Shown: positions 1 through 14,836, numbered from the stretch's first letter. The stretch is DNA of 64,000 nucleotides from Silurus meridionalis (GCF_014805685.1 NC_060896.1:19497777-19561776), one strand, 5' to 3'. The notes: generated by a model not told the origin, from the letters alone. Numbers and translations are program-made.

Positions 1-282
1 ATCTCACAATTCAAAGATTTGCAGTAAGGCAAAATTCACCTGCTTTATGTTCAATATTCTTGGAGAAGGTCTTGGAGTAATTACTGAGAGAGTTCAAATG
101 CGTTCTTACAAGTTTACAAGAATTGTTGTTTTGTGATGTTTTGTGTCAAGTAAACAGAATAGGAAATGTATTTTCCTAAACTTCTTTTGAATCTGACATT
201 CTGATTATGTCCTTTTCAACAACAACAACAACAATTCTACATTTCTTCATTGCATTTATAGTATATGTACTCTTTAGGAGAT

Positions 283-406
283 ATTCTATTCTATTCTATT
301 CTATTCTATTCTATTCTATTCTATTCTATTGTATATTATGTTATAGTATAGTATAGTATAGTATAGTATAGTATAGTATAGTATAGTATAGTATAGTATA
401 GTATAT
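283..406. repeat. Two adjacent pentanucleotide arrays
   Basis: (TTCTA)n at about 283-330 followed, after a short spacer, by (GTATA)n at about 341-406. The two units differ but are similar in length and number. Confidence 0.9.
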
Positions 407-3400
407 ATACTAACATGGCATCTAGTTTGGTTCAGGTGGATATACTTTGCTGTGCTTTATGTATGTTGTGGAAATAGCAATAATATTACAATAATTATTA
501 ATAATGCTGACATACTTCAAATACGCACAGATCTATCTGGTCCACAAACATAGACTGCACAAGTGACTATAAATGTACAGCTTGTTGCTTTAAACTTATG
601 GCAATTCTAGGAAATCTAAAAAAACAATTTCATATAGAAATAAAATGTTGACTGTTTTTCACAACATTTATACTATAGTGTAATCTCTAAAGACTGTTAT
701 GTGTACAAATCCCAGGTGATAAGCAGTTCCTAAAATACTTCAACCAGCCCATCTGGCACCAACATCAATGACACAGTTAGAGTGAATAAAATCACATTTT
801 CCTCATTATGATGTGAACATTAACCAAAGATCTTGAGCCTTAATTTGTACGATTTTATTATTGCACTGCTGCCTCATTAAGTGGTCAACGAGTGAATGTA
901 AATAGCATATGTTCATGTAAACACTTATTTACATATAAACTACATTCGATTTTAAGTTAATTATTTGCACTGGACAATTTTGAGAAAACAGAATAATAAA
1001 CAAAATATTATAGTTTTCACATTAGATACTCCACATTAATCCTTATATATCTGTTCATACATAACATCAAGATTTCCATAACTTTGAATTTCACGGGCTA
1101 GAGTTGCTATTGTTGTTAATGGTAAACTAACCAGATGTTTTATGTTGCTACTATCTAATTCTCCCTATTAACGTACCCTGGAAATGTGGGAACGACAAAT
1201 TTAGTGTTTAAATGAATTGGCTACATTCTGGCACTTCAGGTTTAGTGTTTCTGTTTGACACATTTCACCTCCTGTTCTCTATTTGATGGTGTCAGTTATG
1301 ACAATCAAAGGAACCAAAAACACAAACACCAGGTTCATATTCAAACTGCAAACACACGACTGTTGTGTTAAATATTACTTGTTGGAAAACTTTTAACAAA
1401 TCCTTTGTTTGTTCTTCAACCACGTATTAAATTCCAAATCAATAATAATCCATACATGCAACATGTACTGTTTAAATTATGTTTGGGAAAACCTAATCTG
1501 TCAGACAAAAACTTTCAGCACTCCTTATGTAACTAATTGTATTATGTGATAATTATTATTACTATAACAAAATATCAAGCCATTAAGCCTTTATTGAGTT
1601 CTTTATCTTGTTGTCATAATATTTTGCCCCTTTCTTGCTTTATATTATTTTAAAACATCCTGAAATGTGTTTTATAATTTTATATTTATTTAAAGTAATT
1701 AACTATATTTAAATTCTTTTCTTTATCACTCAATTATCTACAATTTTCCATTCTAATACTCGCTACTAACAGACAGCTACCAACCAATCTTTTTCATTAT
1801 TAGTATTTTAATATATATTCGAAGAACACAAACAAGGATTTTGTTGGGAGTTTTGGTTGAAAACAAATCTTTATGTTTATGTTCATCAACAGCATATTAA
1901 AGGCAAGTTCAATAATAATTCATACAAGCAACATTTAGTGTTTAATTAATGTTTGTGGAAAAGAAACTTGTCAGCCAGAAATATCAGATATAAACAGAAT
2001 GTACAAAAAAGAAAAACAAAATATAACTTTTATGCAATTATTTATCGTAAAAAAGAAAAATTATTAGTAGGTGAAAAAGATTTGTTTGGTAGCTGTCGAT
2101 TAGCAGATTACGGAAAATTAAGGAAAATTGATTAATAGCATTATGATTATTATAATTTTATTACGAAATTAAACATCTTAAATATACACAAATTCAACAT
2201 TTTCAATTTGGTATATTGTTTTGATTGAATACAAAATTATTAAATTAATTTCACATTTTTTATGCATTGCAAGCTTGAAACAAGCTAAACTGTAGGCCAA
2301 CAGAAAAAGAAAACTTTACGCTTGAATGTATATATATAAATAGGTTTAATATACTTTATCATAGAGTCTCATAATGAGACACATTAGATACATTTATCTT
2401 AAATCAAGAAAGAGTATCTTCACTTGCTTCGATATTGAAAAATCCCCTTTAGCTCGTTAGCTTCTGTTTACCAATACAAGCAATACAAACAAATAATCCA
2501 TTTGCATTTTTGTATAAAAGAAAAAAAAAAAAAAGCAGAAACAGAAAGGACACAAGTCGCAAGTCGGTTTATTAATGTAAACAGATTTCCAGTGCTGCAG
2601 TCTAAATGTGAAGATTTTTACAAGAGCTGGAAGTTGAATGTATTTTCACACTAGCAAATAACAAGTCAAATTTGTCACTTGCAGTTTGTCTCTTGTAGGT
2701 TTTTAGATACTGCTACTATTGCTATTGTTTACTATTGCTAATGGCACCCAGCACATGCTTGCTTATTTGTTAGTTTGTTATTCAATTCTTATTGTAGCCG
2801 AAATCTAGATTCCTCTAAGATTAAGTGGACTAACATCATGCACATATTCTAATTCTAATAATTTAGAATCAAATCATAACATATACCATTACATTTTTGT
2901 TATTTGTTCAACACTATAATGTCTGTATAATACTGTTATTTGTTTAACAGCACATTTGCACATCAGCACATTTTCCCATAATCAATTTATTGCAATTTAG
3001 ATGCAACACTGCATTCTGCAACCTATCTTTCAAACAATAAATAAACCATAAATTGCACAGAGATGTTGGGAGGGAGGTACAAACTGCAATTTAGCCTTAC
3101 TAGAATTTTTAATCTGTAAAATGTCTTTTTTTTTTATAGAGAAAGCTGATATTTAATGTACCTTGGGATCTGGTAGGATAAACTCTGAGCGATTTAATGA
3201 GCTTGTGAGTGGGTGAGTGATGAAGGTGGATTGGCCTATAAAAGGCTTATGGTCTGTATACACATAAACACACAGAGTATTAGGGTTAGGGAGCCTGATA
3301 AGCAGGTTAGGAGTTTACTTACACAACGTCAGTGAGAATAAAACAAGAAAAGTTGTTAGTGTTTATGTGTCTTCTAATCTGTGTCAAACTTGGTGTTTTC

Positions 3401-4199
3401 TTCTAATAATTTTTGTATAATTTGGTAACAATATAAATAATATAATATAGTGCACATTGCTTCTTCTCTGTAATTGGACAGTGTAGATGTACAGATACAT
3501 ATGTTTTACAATACTCTGGTAAAAGTTAAAGTATTGACTACACTGTTTCACTCAAGTTTAAGTAAAGAAGTATGAGCTCTGACATTTACTTAAGTTAAAA
3601 GTAGCCACTACTACTTGTTTTATTCTCACACTGGTCACTGGACCTCAAATCACACAAAAGAATTTAAAATTCTATCTAATGAATGTATCCAGGCTGAACA
3701 TCCACCATTTAGAACACAAGCAGAGAAAAGATGATGAAGATCAGGTGATCAGGAAGGTCTCTGTTCTCAGTCATGTTTACATCACTGACTCCGTCTGTCT
3801 CATCCACGTTAACCTCAGACTTCTTGTTGCCTACTGTTTTGCTTGTTGCTAGCTTCGTAGGCTAACCTATATCTGTGGTGCGTGATAGCCAGAAAATTAT
3901 ACACTAGTGGTAGATTAAAAAAGCAAAAATGTAATGAGTGAAAGTAAAAGGTTCTGTGAATAATAAATAGTGAAGTAAAGTACAGATCCCCGAAAACAAA
4001 GTACTTGTACTTCATCATCTCTTGACAATGGTTGCATTTCAGCATGGCATAACTACAACACAATGATGAAAGTAAAATGCAGTTCAGAGAGACATTAATC
4101 AGTTAATCAAAAATCAGTTTCTAAAAAACAATCCCCTACTTTTTTAGTGAGGAGATAATTTGACAGAAGATTCATCTTGTAAAGATTTTGTTTTGGTTG

Positions 4200-4385
4200 T
4201 AGCTGCAGAACAGAAGGTACTGTAACTCAGGTTAAGGCATTTGACTCTGGATCGGAAGGTCATAGGTTCAAATCTCAGCATCACCAAGCTGCTACTGCTG
4301 GGCCTCTGAGCAAGGCCCTTAATCTTTTACTGCTTAGTTGTAAGTCGCTCTGGATAAGGGCCTCTGCTAAATTTTCTTTATAACC
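4200..4385 (+). mobile_element. tRNA-derived SINE (fish V/HE-like 3' core)
   Basis: Has a B-box-like GGTTCAAATC near 4265-4275, then CTGCTGGGCCTCTGAGCAAG and a 3' part with GTCGCTCTGGATAAGGGC and CTGCTAAAT, a wording common in fish tRNA-derived SINEs. Other pieces of this family recur in the window at 13940-14040, 20705-20860, 26500-26605, 31660-32128, 41775-41905 and 43855-43965. Confidence 0.75.
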
Positions 4386-5191
4386 CAAATGAAAAGCAAT
4401 AATATTTGTATATTGTATATGTACTGGTGTGATTTATTAGACAGATTTCTTGTTATGTCGGGTGAACTGCTATTTATTTCCCAAATTATTTTCTTCTGTT
4501 TCTTTTACAAACTGCAATCTATGTTTTGGTATTCTAATAGCCAATATACTACATATCTATCCAAACCACACTTCTACTGTTTCAGAATTAGTAGGCCTAC
4601 ATCTTCTACTTCCTGTACATAATACATTTAGTTTTGCCATTCATTGCATGTTTGGAACAAAATCCAAGAGTTATAAAACTACACTTGTGAATTTTATGAT
4701 CTAAGAATTATCTCATTTATACAATTGAGAAGTTGAGGGTTAAGGGTCTGACTCAGGGGTCTAGTAGTGGCAGCTTGACAATGCTGAGAACTAAACTAAT
4801 GACTTTTCTAACAGGAATGCAACATCTTAATAATTCTTAATAAAATCAGAAACAGAGAACAGTAAGCAGTGAGGAGGATGGGTTTAGGTAAGGAGGTTAG
4901 TCATGAACTTTGAGTGTTTATCTTATAGACTAGAAAATATGAGGTAGTATAAAAAATAAAAATACACATAAACTGCAATATCTGCACATTTATTATTTTT
5001 GACACCTCTGAATTATAAAAAAGAATAAATCAAGGAAATACAACAAACAGACCTCTTTGAAAAACTTCATTAATCATTGTAAAATTAAGAAGGCCACAAA
5101 TACAGTGCATTGTGTTACACATGGGCGATACATAACTGTACAATCAAAAACAAACATTCAAATGCTTTAGACCTCTACGACCTCTATGAAG

Positions 5192-5197
5192 TTTATT
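5192..5197 (-). terminator. Candidate ltbp2 polyadenylation signal
   Basis: AATAAA on the minus strand about 460 nt past the stop codon. A second copy lies at 4989-4994. The region is AT-rich, so either could be chance; no clear GU-rich element fixes the choice. Confidence 0.35.
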
Positions 5198-5383
5198 TAC
5201 CAAATATCAAACAACGCTGAAAAGACTGTGCATTCATAAGCGTGTTTAAATAAACTCTACTTAATTGTGTTTAGTGAATCAGTGTCTGTATTTCAGCTAG
5301 ACATCTGTTTACAGAGTGAACATAGTTTGTGCTTAAATGGTTTGTCTATTGCATTTCTGTAATGTCTAGAAAATGCTATAGAA

Positions 5384-5386
<3 letters not shown>

Positions 5387-5434
<48 letters not shown>

Positions 5435-5535
5435 CAACAATTTACAGCCGTAAGGGATAAAAACTATAGTGTCTACAAAATAGTCCAATAAAACAGGATG
5501 AAGTTAATAGTTCATTCATATTTTTGCTATATATA

Positions 5536-5624
<89 letters not shown>

Positions 5625-5630
5625 AAGAGA
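5387..5630. repeat. (TA)n, (GT)n and (GA)n microsatellites in the ltbp2 3'UTR region
   Basis: (TA)n at 5387-5430, then (GT)n 5538-5570 running directly into (GA)n 5571-5620. On the sense (minus) strand the last exon is followed by (TC)n and (CA)n. Confidence 0.95.
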
Positions 5631-5656
5631 AAGAAAAAGAAAGAGAGAGACTTTGG

Positions 5657-5793
5657 CTAAACCATTATGCAGTAGTTTGGTCTGCGTGACATGATGAATC
5701 CCCTCAGGCACACACATCTATATGAGCCTTCTGTGTTTACACACCGAGCATTTATACATTCAGGAAAGGTTGGGTCCTCACACTCATCCACAT
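5657..5793 (-). CDS. ltbp2: ltbp2 exon 38: terminal EGF and stop
   Basis: Reads (D)[32 protein letters not shown] and RRPNYCIMV, then TAG at 5659-5657. The last cysteine is followed by only three residues, a shorter tail than in LTBP1. The 3'UTR continues below 5657 through (GA)n/(GT)n repeats. Confidence 0.96.
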
Positions 5794-5840
5794 CTACAGA
5801 AGAGTAAGATAAAACACACGCACACACACAAACAAACAAA

Positions 5841-5903
<63 letters not shown>

Positions 5904-6031
5904 TTATATTGTTAAATCAGTTTAGTTGGGTTTTTGTGGTAATTATTGTTTCTTCTTTTTGTTGTGATTAAAAATCATTTTTATTGAGACCAGTTTCCAG
6001 ACTATGCAACAAATCTGTTTATATATAAAAT

Positions 6032-6069
<38 letters not shown>

Positions 6070-6414
6070 ATACTCTAGAACTATGTAGTCATACATCACA
6101 CAGAACTGGTACTATAATAAAGAGATTGTTACCTATACATGTCATAGAGGCGATATCGAGCTGGTATCCATCATAACAGTCACAGGTGTATCCTTCCCCT
6201 ACACGGACACAGCGGCCATTTTCACAGCCCTGCAGTATACCACACTCATCATCTGACAGGCCAGCAAATGACTCATAACGCCCTGAAACACACACACACC
6301 AAATCACACACTAGAACATCAATCGAGACATTATTATGCTTATTAAGCAGAACACATACAATGTAGTGCAAAAAAAATAATAATAATAAAAAAAATAAAA
6401 ATAAAAATAAAAAA

Positions 6415-6499
<85 letters not shown>

Positions 6500-6690
6500 C
6501 TTTTTCCTATTTCTTCTTCCAGACAATGACGTCACATACCAGCACTTTTGCTGCAAATGAGCAAATGGGATCCTTCATTTAGACAGATCTGTTTCTATAT
6601 TGTCCACTATATATTCTTAATAAATCAGCGTTTTCTATTTATCATGAAATGTCTTTGTGTGAATACTATGCAAATTAAATAATACTTAAA

Positions 6691-6760
<70 letters not shown>

Positions 6761-9700
6761 TTTGTATTATCAGGTCAATTTAATTTAAATCTAAAAAATA
6801 AGATTTAGAAAATTATATAAATGCTGTTTATGTGTACACACTTTCATAGACTCTCCGTGGTCTTTCACTTCCTGGTCTTCTATCAGTGAAAGGTGGGAAA
6901 GGGGCGTGGCCTCTCCATGACTCATCTTCATCTTCACCGTCTTCAGCAATAAAGCGTGAGCCATAGGATCGAGGATCTGGTGCGAATGGAGGTGCAACAG
7001 CTGAGTCATAATCGTCCTCTTCATAATAAGGCCTAGAGCTGAAATGATAAGAATATATTTATCCTGCTGTGCTACCTGCACTTTCATATCACATTTTATA
7101 TTGTATTTATATTGTATCAATATTTGTGAGTACAAAAATTATTAGTAATAATAGTATTATTAATAATAATAATAGTAATAGTAAAAGCAATGTCAGCGGC
7201 CAGTTATGCAACTTTGATCGCAAACACGGGTTGCCTACCCAAGTTCAGGAGTCATGAAGGGGGGATATGAGTCAGCTGGCTGTGTCCTAAATCCAGATCT
7301 ACGTTCTGTTCCTGCACTGTAGTCATTGTAATCAGAAGATGGTATCTCCGGGTAAATAGGACCACCATACGGTGGTCTGTAGCCCCCTCTTCCCTGTGGA
7401 AGTGGTCCGAAACGCTCCGCATACCGAGGAGAGTTTGGAGGAGGACCGTAAGCACTGCACAATGTCTCATATGCCTCTGAGAAAACACAAGTAGTTGTCT
7501 ACAATGAGAACTTATGCAAACCAAAGGTGTAATGGACACCAGCAAAACACACTTCTTACAACAAAGTGAAGTCTTCTCCTGAGGGGTTGAGGTGTGGGTG
7601 TGGATGAAAAAAACATTGAATAAAGTGAAGCAATGCTATTCTAACTGTATGTTGCAGATTCTGCATTAGGATCTTCTGATGATGTCATATTTGCTCATAA
7701 ATTGTTTACATACATTACAATGTATAAAATAATAAATGCTTTACTTTGAGCACTTTTAAAGAAATTCATTGTGAGTTATGTGTGTGTGTGTGTGTGTGTT
7801 TACCGTCATCTCTGCGCGGACACAGTGCACACTGCAGCCCCCATGCTTCTCCATATAAACAGCAACAGTCGGTAAATGTCATTTGAATTCCTTGCAAAGG
7901 TCTCTGACACACCAAATCAGCTGTTACATGCTGCCAACAGATTAAGGGATTCTCATCTAGAGAGAAAGAGAGACAATGAGAAAGAATAAAAAGATAAAGG
8001 AGGATGGCAAAGTTCAGCAGAGTGTAGTATTGGCAGTTTAAAGCTCCAGAGTTCTGGTTAAGATCATAAGGGACTAGGAGTACTATCAGTCTAAAAACCT
8101 AATTGGGAGGTTGGTGTAGTAGAAAAGGATCTTTAAATACTTAAATAGCTGAATTGAGTAGTTTCTGGAGTGCACAGTAGGTTTGTGTCTCATAAACAGC
8201 CAGTGGATCAGCTGTTCTGACATCAAGGGAAGTTAATTTCACCACCAACTTAGGTCCCAGAACAGAGAAAAAGCTTGCACTAATAAGAGACTTAACAAGC
8301 ACCTGGGTGGCCCCAGGTCCCAATGAATTGTTTTCCCTCTCAGCCTGCACCCAATGTTCCCAAGATCCATTAATGATTCTTCATGACTTTGACCAGTATA
8401 AAGTGCTTACTGAAGCCTATCCACTGCTTAGCACACTATACAGTCTCATTAGTAATTCCAACAAGAGACTCAGACCACTAAAGAGCAGCACCACAGTTCA
8501 TAACTCACAGTTTACGAAACTGACTGGAAAACTTTTCACCTTTCTACAGGCATTAAAAAAATCTTATTAATTAATATTGGTACAGAAAATTATCTTAAGA
8601 AAATTGTTGCAAATGTTAACAATTTTCAAAATGCCCACATTTTTAAAACTATAATGGTCACAAACATGTAATAATTTTAACAGTGGTGGACAGTAACAAA
8701 GTAAATGTAATTCATTACTGCACTTAAGCAACTTTTTCACGCATCTGTACTTTACTGATGTATTTCTATTTGGGGAGACTTTAACTGACAAAAATTATAC
8801 ATTTTAGCCAGAATAAATAGTTTAACGTTTGATACTTAAGTACATTTGGGGGCAAAAATGTTTGTACTTTTACTTAAGTGAAAGTGTAAAGGCAGCACTT
8901 TTACTTACTGGAGTAATATTTTACGAACATATTTCTACTTTAACTCAAGTATATATTTTTTGTAATTCTTCAACCACTGAACATCAAATAGGTTATATTG
9001 CTTAAATCGTTTAAGTATGTGCTAATATGACAAAACTCACAATGTACCCTAACTAGTAATATTATCATATGATATTTACTTCACAGTGTTTTAATGTACT
9101 CAAAGTTAATGTAACTGAATATTTTCAAATATAATACATCCAATATTTACATTATTTGCTAACAAAAAAGGTGTTTCAAAGTATTCTAACATATCCGTTT
9201 TATATTTTCACACATATTTTTAGGATATTTTCTTTTTCTATTTTGGCAAATATGCTTTATTCGAATAAAAGAGCAATTTGAGGCACAGGAAGCAAATCTA
9301 TGTTAATAATAAATTGATTTTTAGTAAATAAAGCATTTCCTAGTAGTGTTCATATAGTAAACAGACTAATACAGTTTATTTCTCAGAGTATTTACTATCC
9401 TTTTCATATTAATGTAGTAAGATAAATGAATATCAGTATATCATACCCATAGTGAGGCTTGAATTGCTGACACAGGAGCGCTGGGTTCCGTCCAGCACCA
9501 GAGGAGGCTCGCATGTGCAGTAATATGAACCAAGTGTGTTCACACACAGACCACCCGGACACATTTCCCCACTCTCACACTCATTATTATCTACAGAGAG
9601 ACAGATAAGAAATTATTTCTCATAATATTCATGTCCGTTATCTTATTATTATTGACTCTCTTGCTTTTGCTGTGACCATAAATACATGTGTGTGTAAGGA

Positions 9701-12700
9701 TATGATCTTAATCATACTGTTATAAATGATGACCTCATCACCAGAGAACGCTTTACTGTTCTGTGGTGCTGTTCATGCATATATAAAGATACAGATACAG
9801 AACAGACTTGAAACCTCTGTATAGTGAACTGGGGTAGAAACTTTTAGCTGTTCTATATATGCTCCATGTGAGCAGTAGTAAGTAAGTAAGAAAGTAAGCA
9901 GTAAGTCAACCATATAAAGTACATTACACAGTAAAACGAAACAACATTCTGCCAGTACCAAGGCGCCAAATAAAACGGCATAAATCAACAAAAAGCAACA
10001 CAAAACAAAAAGAAAATGTGTGACAAAAAAAAACATAATACCTTGAGACAGTAGACACAGTGACACTACAGCATGAACCGGTAAAGAATGCAACATTTTA
10101 GTGTTACAAAGGATTATACGAATTGCTTGTATAGGTATGTGTCCAAAGTGTCAATATTTTGTGTGAACACCATTGTTATCCAGCACTGCCCCAATGCCCC
10201 TGGGTATGGAATTCACCAGAGCTGCACAGGTTGTTGCTGGGATCCTCTTCCACCCCTCCATAATGACATCATGGAGCTGCTGGATGTTAGACACATGAAG
10301 CTTCTCCACATTTTGCTTGAGGATGCCCCACATGTGCTCAATAGGGTTCAGGTCTGAAGACATAATTGGCCACTCCATCACCTTCACGTTTGGCTTCCTC
10401 AACAAAAGCAGTTGTCTTGTCTTGGCAGTGTGTTTGGGGTCGTTATTAGGTTGGAAAACTGCCGTTTAGCCCAGTTTCTAAAGGGAGGGCATCATTGTCT
10501 GCTTCAGAATGTCACAGTACATGCTGGAATCCATGTTTCCCCTAATGAACTGCAGCGCCCCAGTACCAGCATCACCCATGCAGCCCCAGACCATGATGCT
10601 ACCACCATGCTTGACTGTAGGCAAAAAACAACATTTTCTTGTTACTCCTCACCAGGGTGTTGCCACATATGCTGGACAACCATCTGAGCCAAACAACTTT
10701 ATTTTAGTCTCATCAGACCACAGGACATGCTCTTGGACCGGTTGTCTTCAAAAAACTTTGGCAGGCTTTCTTATAAGCCAGCTTCAGAAGAGGCTTCCTT
10801 CTGGGACGATGGCCATGCAAACCGACATGCTGCACTGTGCGCCGTACAGTCTGAGCACTGACAAGTGGACCTTCCGCTTCTGCAGCACTCATGCGTCTGT
10901 TTTTTGAAGCTGCTTCTGCACCTGACGCACAGCACGAGGACTCGACTTCTTTAAATAACTCTTGAGGGGTCAGTTCTGAGAGGAAACCCTCAGTCTTGGA
11001 AATCCTCTATATGACCCTGGCTACTATGACTCAGTTTCAGGGTGTTACCGATCTTCTTATAGCCTCGGACGTCTTTGTGGAGACAACAATTCTCAAATCC
11101 TCAAATAGTCTTTGCCATGATGTGCCATGTTGAACATCCAGTGGTTAGTTTGCGAGAATTGAACTCAAAGCAACACATTTTAACTGCTCTAATATACGAT
11201 ACACAAATTTGTATGGTCCTGTCAAGTAGGCAAAAACATGAACATGAATAGGACATGTAGCTTTGCATCACTAAGGGTGTATTCACTTTTGTTGCCAGCT
11301 ATTTTGATAATAATACAGTAAATCTATACTGCATTGACTAACATATATCCAAGTTTCATTTCTATGGTATTGCTGAAATGTGAGGGGTGTACTCACTTTT
11401 GTGAGATACTGTATTTTAAATTTGTTACAAGGACAAGTCAAGGTAAGATATCTCGTTTGGGAGGATCTTTCTTGGAAGAAGAATCTTAAAAATATTTACA
11501 TGAACTCAAATCCTTCTGTTTATTTTTAGTTAAAAAAACCCAGTGATGTCAGATTTTGGGAATATTAAATGTTCCATAATGTCAAAATGAACCACTAGAA
11601 CATGAAATGTAAAAAGACAGGAAGGAATTTCACATTTCACACAAATTCACATTGAACTTTTTGTTTTAAACAATGTTTTACATTTTTTTGTTTATTCAAT
11701 ATGTTTCTAAGACGCATTTCTAAATTGATTTTATTGGCTTTGATTGATCTATTAAATATTTATAGTATGTAGTGATCTATAGAATATTTACTATATATAC
11801 TTTACTCAGTAATCTTGAATAGTGTCAATTAATAATATACATTTTTCCTTTACACTGAAAGCTGATTTAGACAGAACATATAAATATATTTTTATCAGTG
11901 TTCACTTTGACCCATGATTCAATTATCCAGAAATGAAATCTCTAGAGATGAAGCACTATGACACAAAAAAAGAGTCAAACACAAATGTTGAATTCAACTC
12001 TTGCCTAATCAATATTGCTCATGCATTTCAGATCTATAGAGATCAAAAGAGACAGAAGCAGATAACACAAACAGAGTGTACAGTAGATATAAAATGTGTG
12101 AAGTATATGACATAATTATATACAATGATTTCAGTGTGTGCCATAAACACAAAAAATCACATAGATGTGTTCTTACCTACACACTCCATTAAGTGTTCAG
12201 CATAGTAGTATCCACTAGGGCAGTAACACGAGTAGCCAGGGATGTTGTTTACACACACACCACCTTTGCACAAACTCGCGTTGAAGAGTTTACACTCGTC
12301 CACGTCTGCCGTGATGCCACAACACACCAATCAGCAACAACAAGCACAACAAGGCATACACACACACACACAGTTCTTTAGCTTGAAAGAGATACTATTT
12401 ACAATATAAAGTAAAAGCGTGTGTATGTGTTTGTGTGTGTGCATGTGTGTGTGTTACCCCTATAGCTGAAGGCCCCTACTGCATTAGTCACATAGCCACG
12501 TCCACTCGGACACATTGCTTGGAATTCGGCTGAGGAAAATATAATACAGGTGTGTACACATACACTTAGTTGCCAGTTTATCAGGTACACATCGCACTTA
12601 GGTCACTTTGTAAGGGTACAGTTACTGACTGTAGTCATTTCATAGAGTGAGTTAGGCTGGTCCAAGTGTATATACATGTGTACAGTGAGGAGAAAGTGAG

Positions 12701-13241
12701 GACACTGCATACATATATCTATTTTAAATGTACACAGTTTGAACAAATATTGTCTTTTGACTTTATAAGATTTTTGCTTAATATGAATACATTTTGTGCA
12801 TTCATTAATATTAGTAATGATATTAGCACACAAAAACAGTTAGGGAAAATGGTATTTGGACATAACAAAATTTGAAGCATTAGTACAAAGAATACGATGA
12901 AATTCCATGATAATGCACCTCAACTGGTATGAATCAAGGACTTTTGTTTTCACTTTTGTTTTTAAGTCCAATAATCTACTTCAATACCATTTTGACCATC
13001 TTTATTGCCATGGAGGTCCAACCAAGCCACCCCTGACTATACTCTCATAACAACACGGGTTGTGTGTTTACTTACGTGTTCCAACTTGTGGGCAGAGGGT
13101 CTTTTGACAATTGTGCCCCCAGGCTCGTCCCACAGTACAGCAGCACTCCTGAGCAGTCACATTAGAAGACAGAACTGCACACTGGTCCCTCTCATCCACG
13201 TTTGAGTAGCACTCTATTTTCTTTCCTGGCTGAGGTTGTGG

Positions 13242-13274
<33 letters not shown>

Positions 13275-14150
13275 GGAGGAGGAGGAGGAGGATGACCCCG
13301 ACCTTGACCCTGACACCCACACACACCCGCCCACAGACATTAGAGATTAGACACAAAAATTAGCACCCTCATTTAAGTCTCTGACCATACACTTAAACAT
13401 TTTCATTATCCAATGATGCAATAACTCATCAATTTCTCCATTACATATTCTTACAGACATTATTAATAATGAATTAACATTATTTCCATATTTTGTACAA
13501 CAGAAGTTCTCTGTGTTAAACTGCTATTTGTCTACAGTATAATGAAATAACATTTGTAGTATTTCATATTAAATGCCACGTTCTCTTTACTGTAGCCTCT
13601 AACAGTTTGTGGATTAGGTGGTGAACTGTTCGGAAGAGAATTTTATTTTTTTAAAGAGAACAAAGTTGTATAGCCTTCGAGTTGAAAAGTGGAAAATGGT
13701 GTCAAGACTGAGCATTAAATAGAGCAGCAAAACGTAAAATCCAAGCAGCAGCATTGTCTTAAGGTGGCACTGATCTTTCCATAGGACAATTTATATGCAG
13801 CATCTTTAAAACTGCTTCTTAATATGTAGGCAGTATAAAAATACTTATTTACTTTCACTCATTGTGGATGCCTGGGAAAGCTGGGCCATTTTAGTTTTTT
13901 TGAGCTGTATGATTTATATCAAACTTTGGCATTAGAATGAAATGATTGCTTACTGGGCTACTTATCAGAACATCTGATAGAGAAGGTCAGGGGTTCATAG
14001 CACAGCAGTGCCAAACTGCAACTAAAGAGACCTTGAGCAAGTTTCACTGTACTGCATTGTGAATGTGACAAATACAGAGGTTTTGTTCTGCTTAATTATC
14101 TGTATTTCATAGCTAGGAACACTAGGTGGCAGCAATGAAATAAAGTCAGC

Positions 14151-14219
<69 letters not shown>

Positions 14220-14382
14220 AGGTGTGTGTGTGTGTGTGTGTGTGTTACCTGTGGTCACACACTGTTGTGTATTTGAGTCATACACTTCCTCCCGTTTCTC
14301 ACATTCACACATAAATGAACCTTCAACATTCCAACAGCGTGCCGCACCGCACACACCTGCCATCACTGCACACTCATTAATG

Positions 14383-14442
<60 letters not shown>

Positions 14443-14767
14443 AAAACAACCTATTCATAACCCTACATAGGTCCATGCAACTACCATATATTACAGTGTC
14501 ACAGTATTACACTTATACTATGTGCTGTAGTGACATACTGTAGACAATGGCTATGAAAAGGCTTGTATGTGTATGACATACCCACGCAGGAAAGTCCGTC
14601 TCGTGCTGACTCGTAGCCCTGGTCACAGTGACACTGATACGTTCCAATCAAATTTCGACAGTACATGTGATGGCCACACACACTCTCATTTGCACACTCG
14701 TTAATGTCTGAGAGACAGAGGAAACGACTGTGAGAGCAAAATCTTTAATCCAAACTTTAATACTCTA

Positions 14768-14836
<69 letters not shown>

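Larger units (their letters stand above)
1..5191. other. Downstream intergenic region
   Basis: AT-rich DNA past the end of ltbp2. It holds pentanucleotide arrays (283-406), repeats related to the activator-poor 'cagtggtgg' family around 3480-4030 and SINE pieces at 4200-4385 and 4690-4795. Short open frames here (for example 1953-2135 and 3815-4063) have no recognisable domain, and I see no gene. Confidence 0.6.

Noticed and set aside
3283..3298. Telomere-like GGGTTAGGG
   Set aside because: Only two units here and again near 17258-17272; too short to be an interstitial telomeric array.
10509..10907. A 132-codon + strand open frame
   Set aside because: It is the antisense of a Tc1-like transposase on the minus strand.
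14022..14460. Long open frames made of repeated Cys-Val or His-Thr
   Set aside because: They are translations of (GT)n/(CA)n microsatellites. The same applies near 5657-5925, 14757-15220, 30353-30858, 35402-35596, 41020-41544, 59419-59701 and 63084-63995, except where a real EGF exon is embedded.
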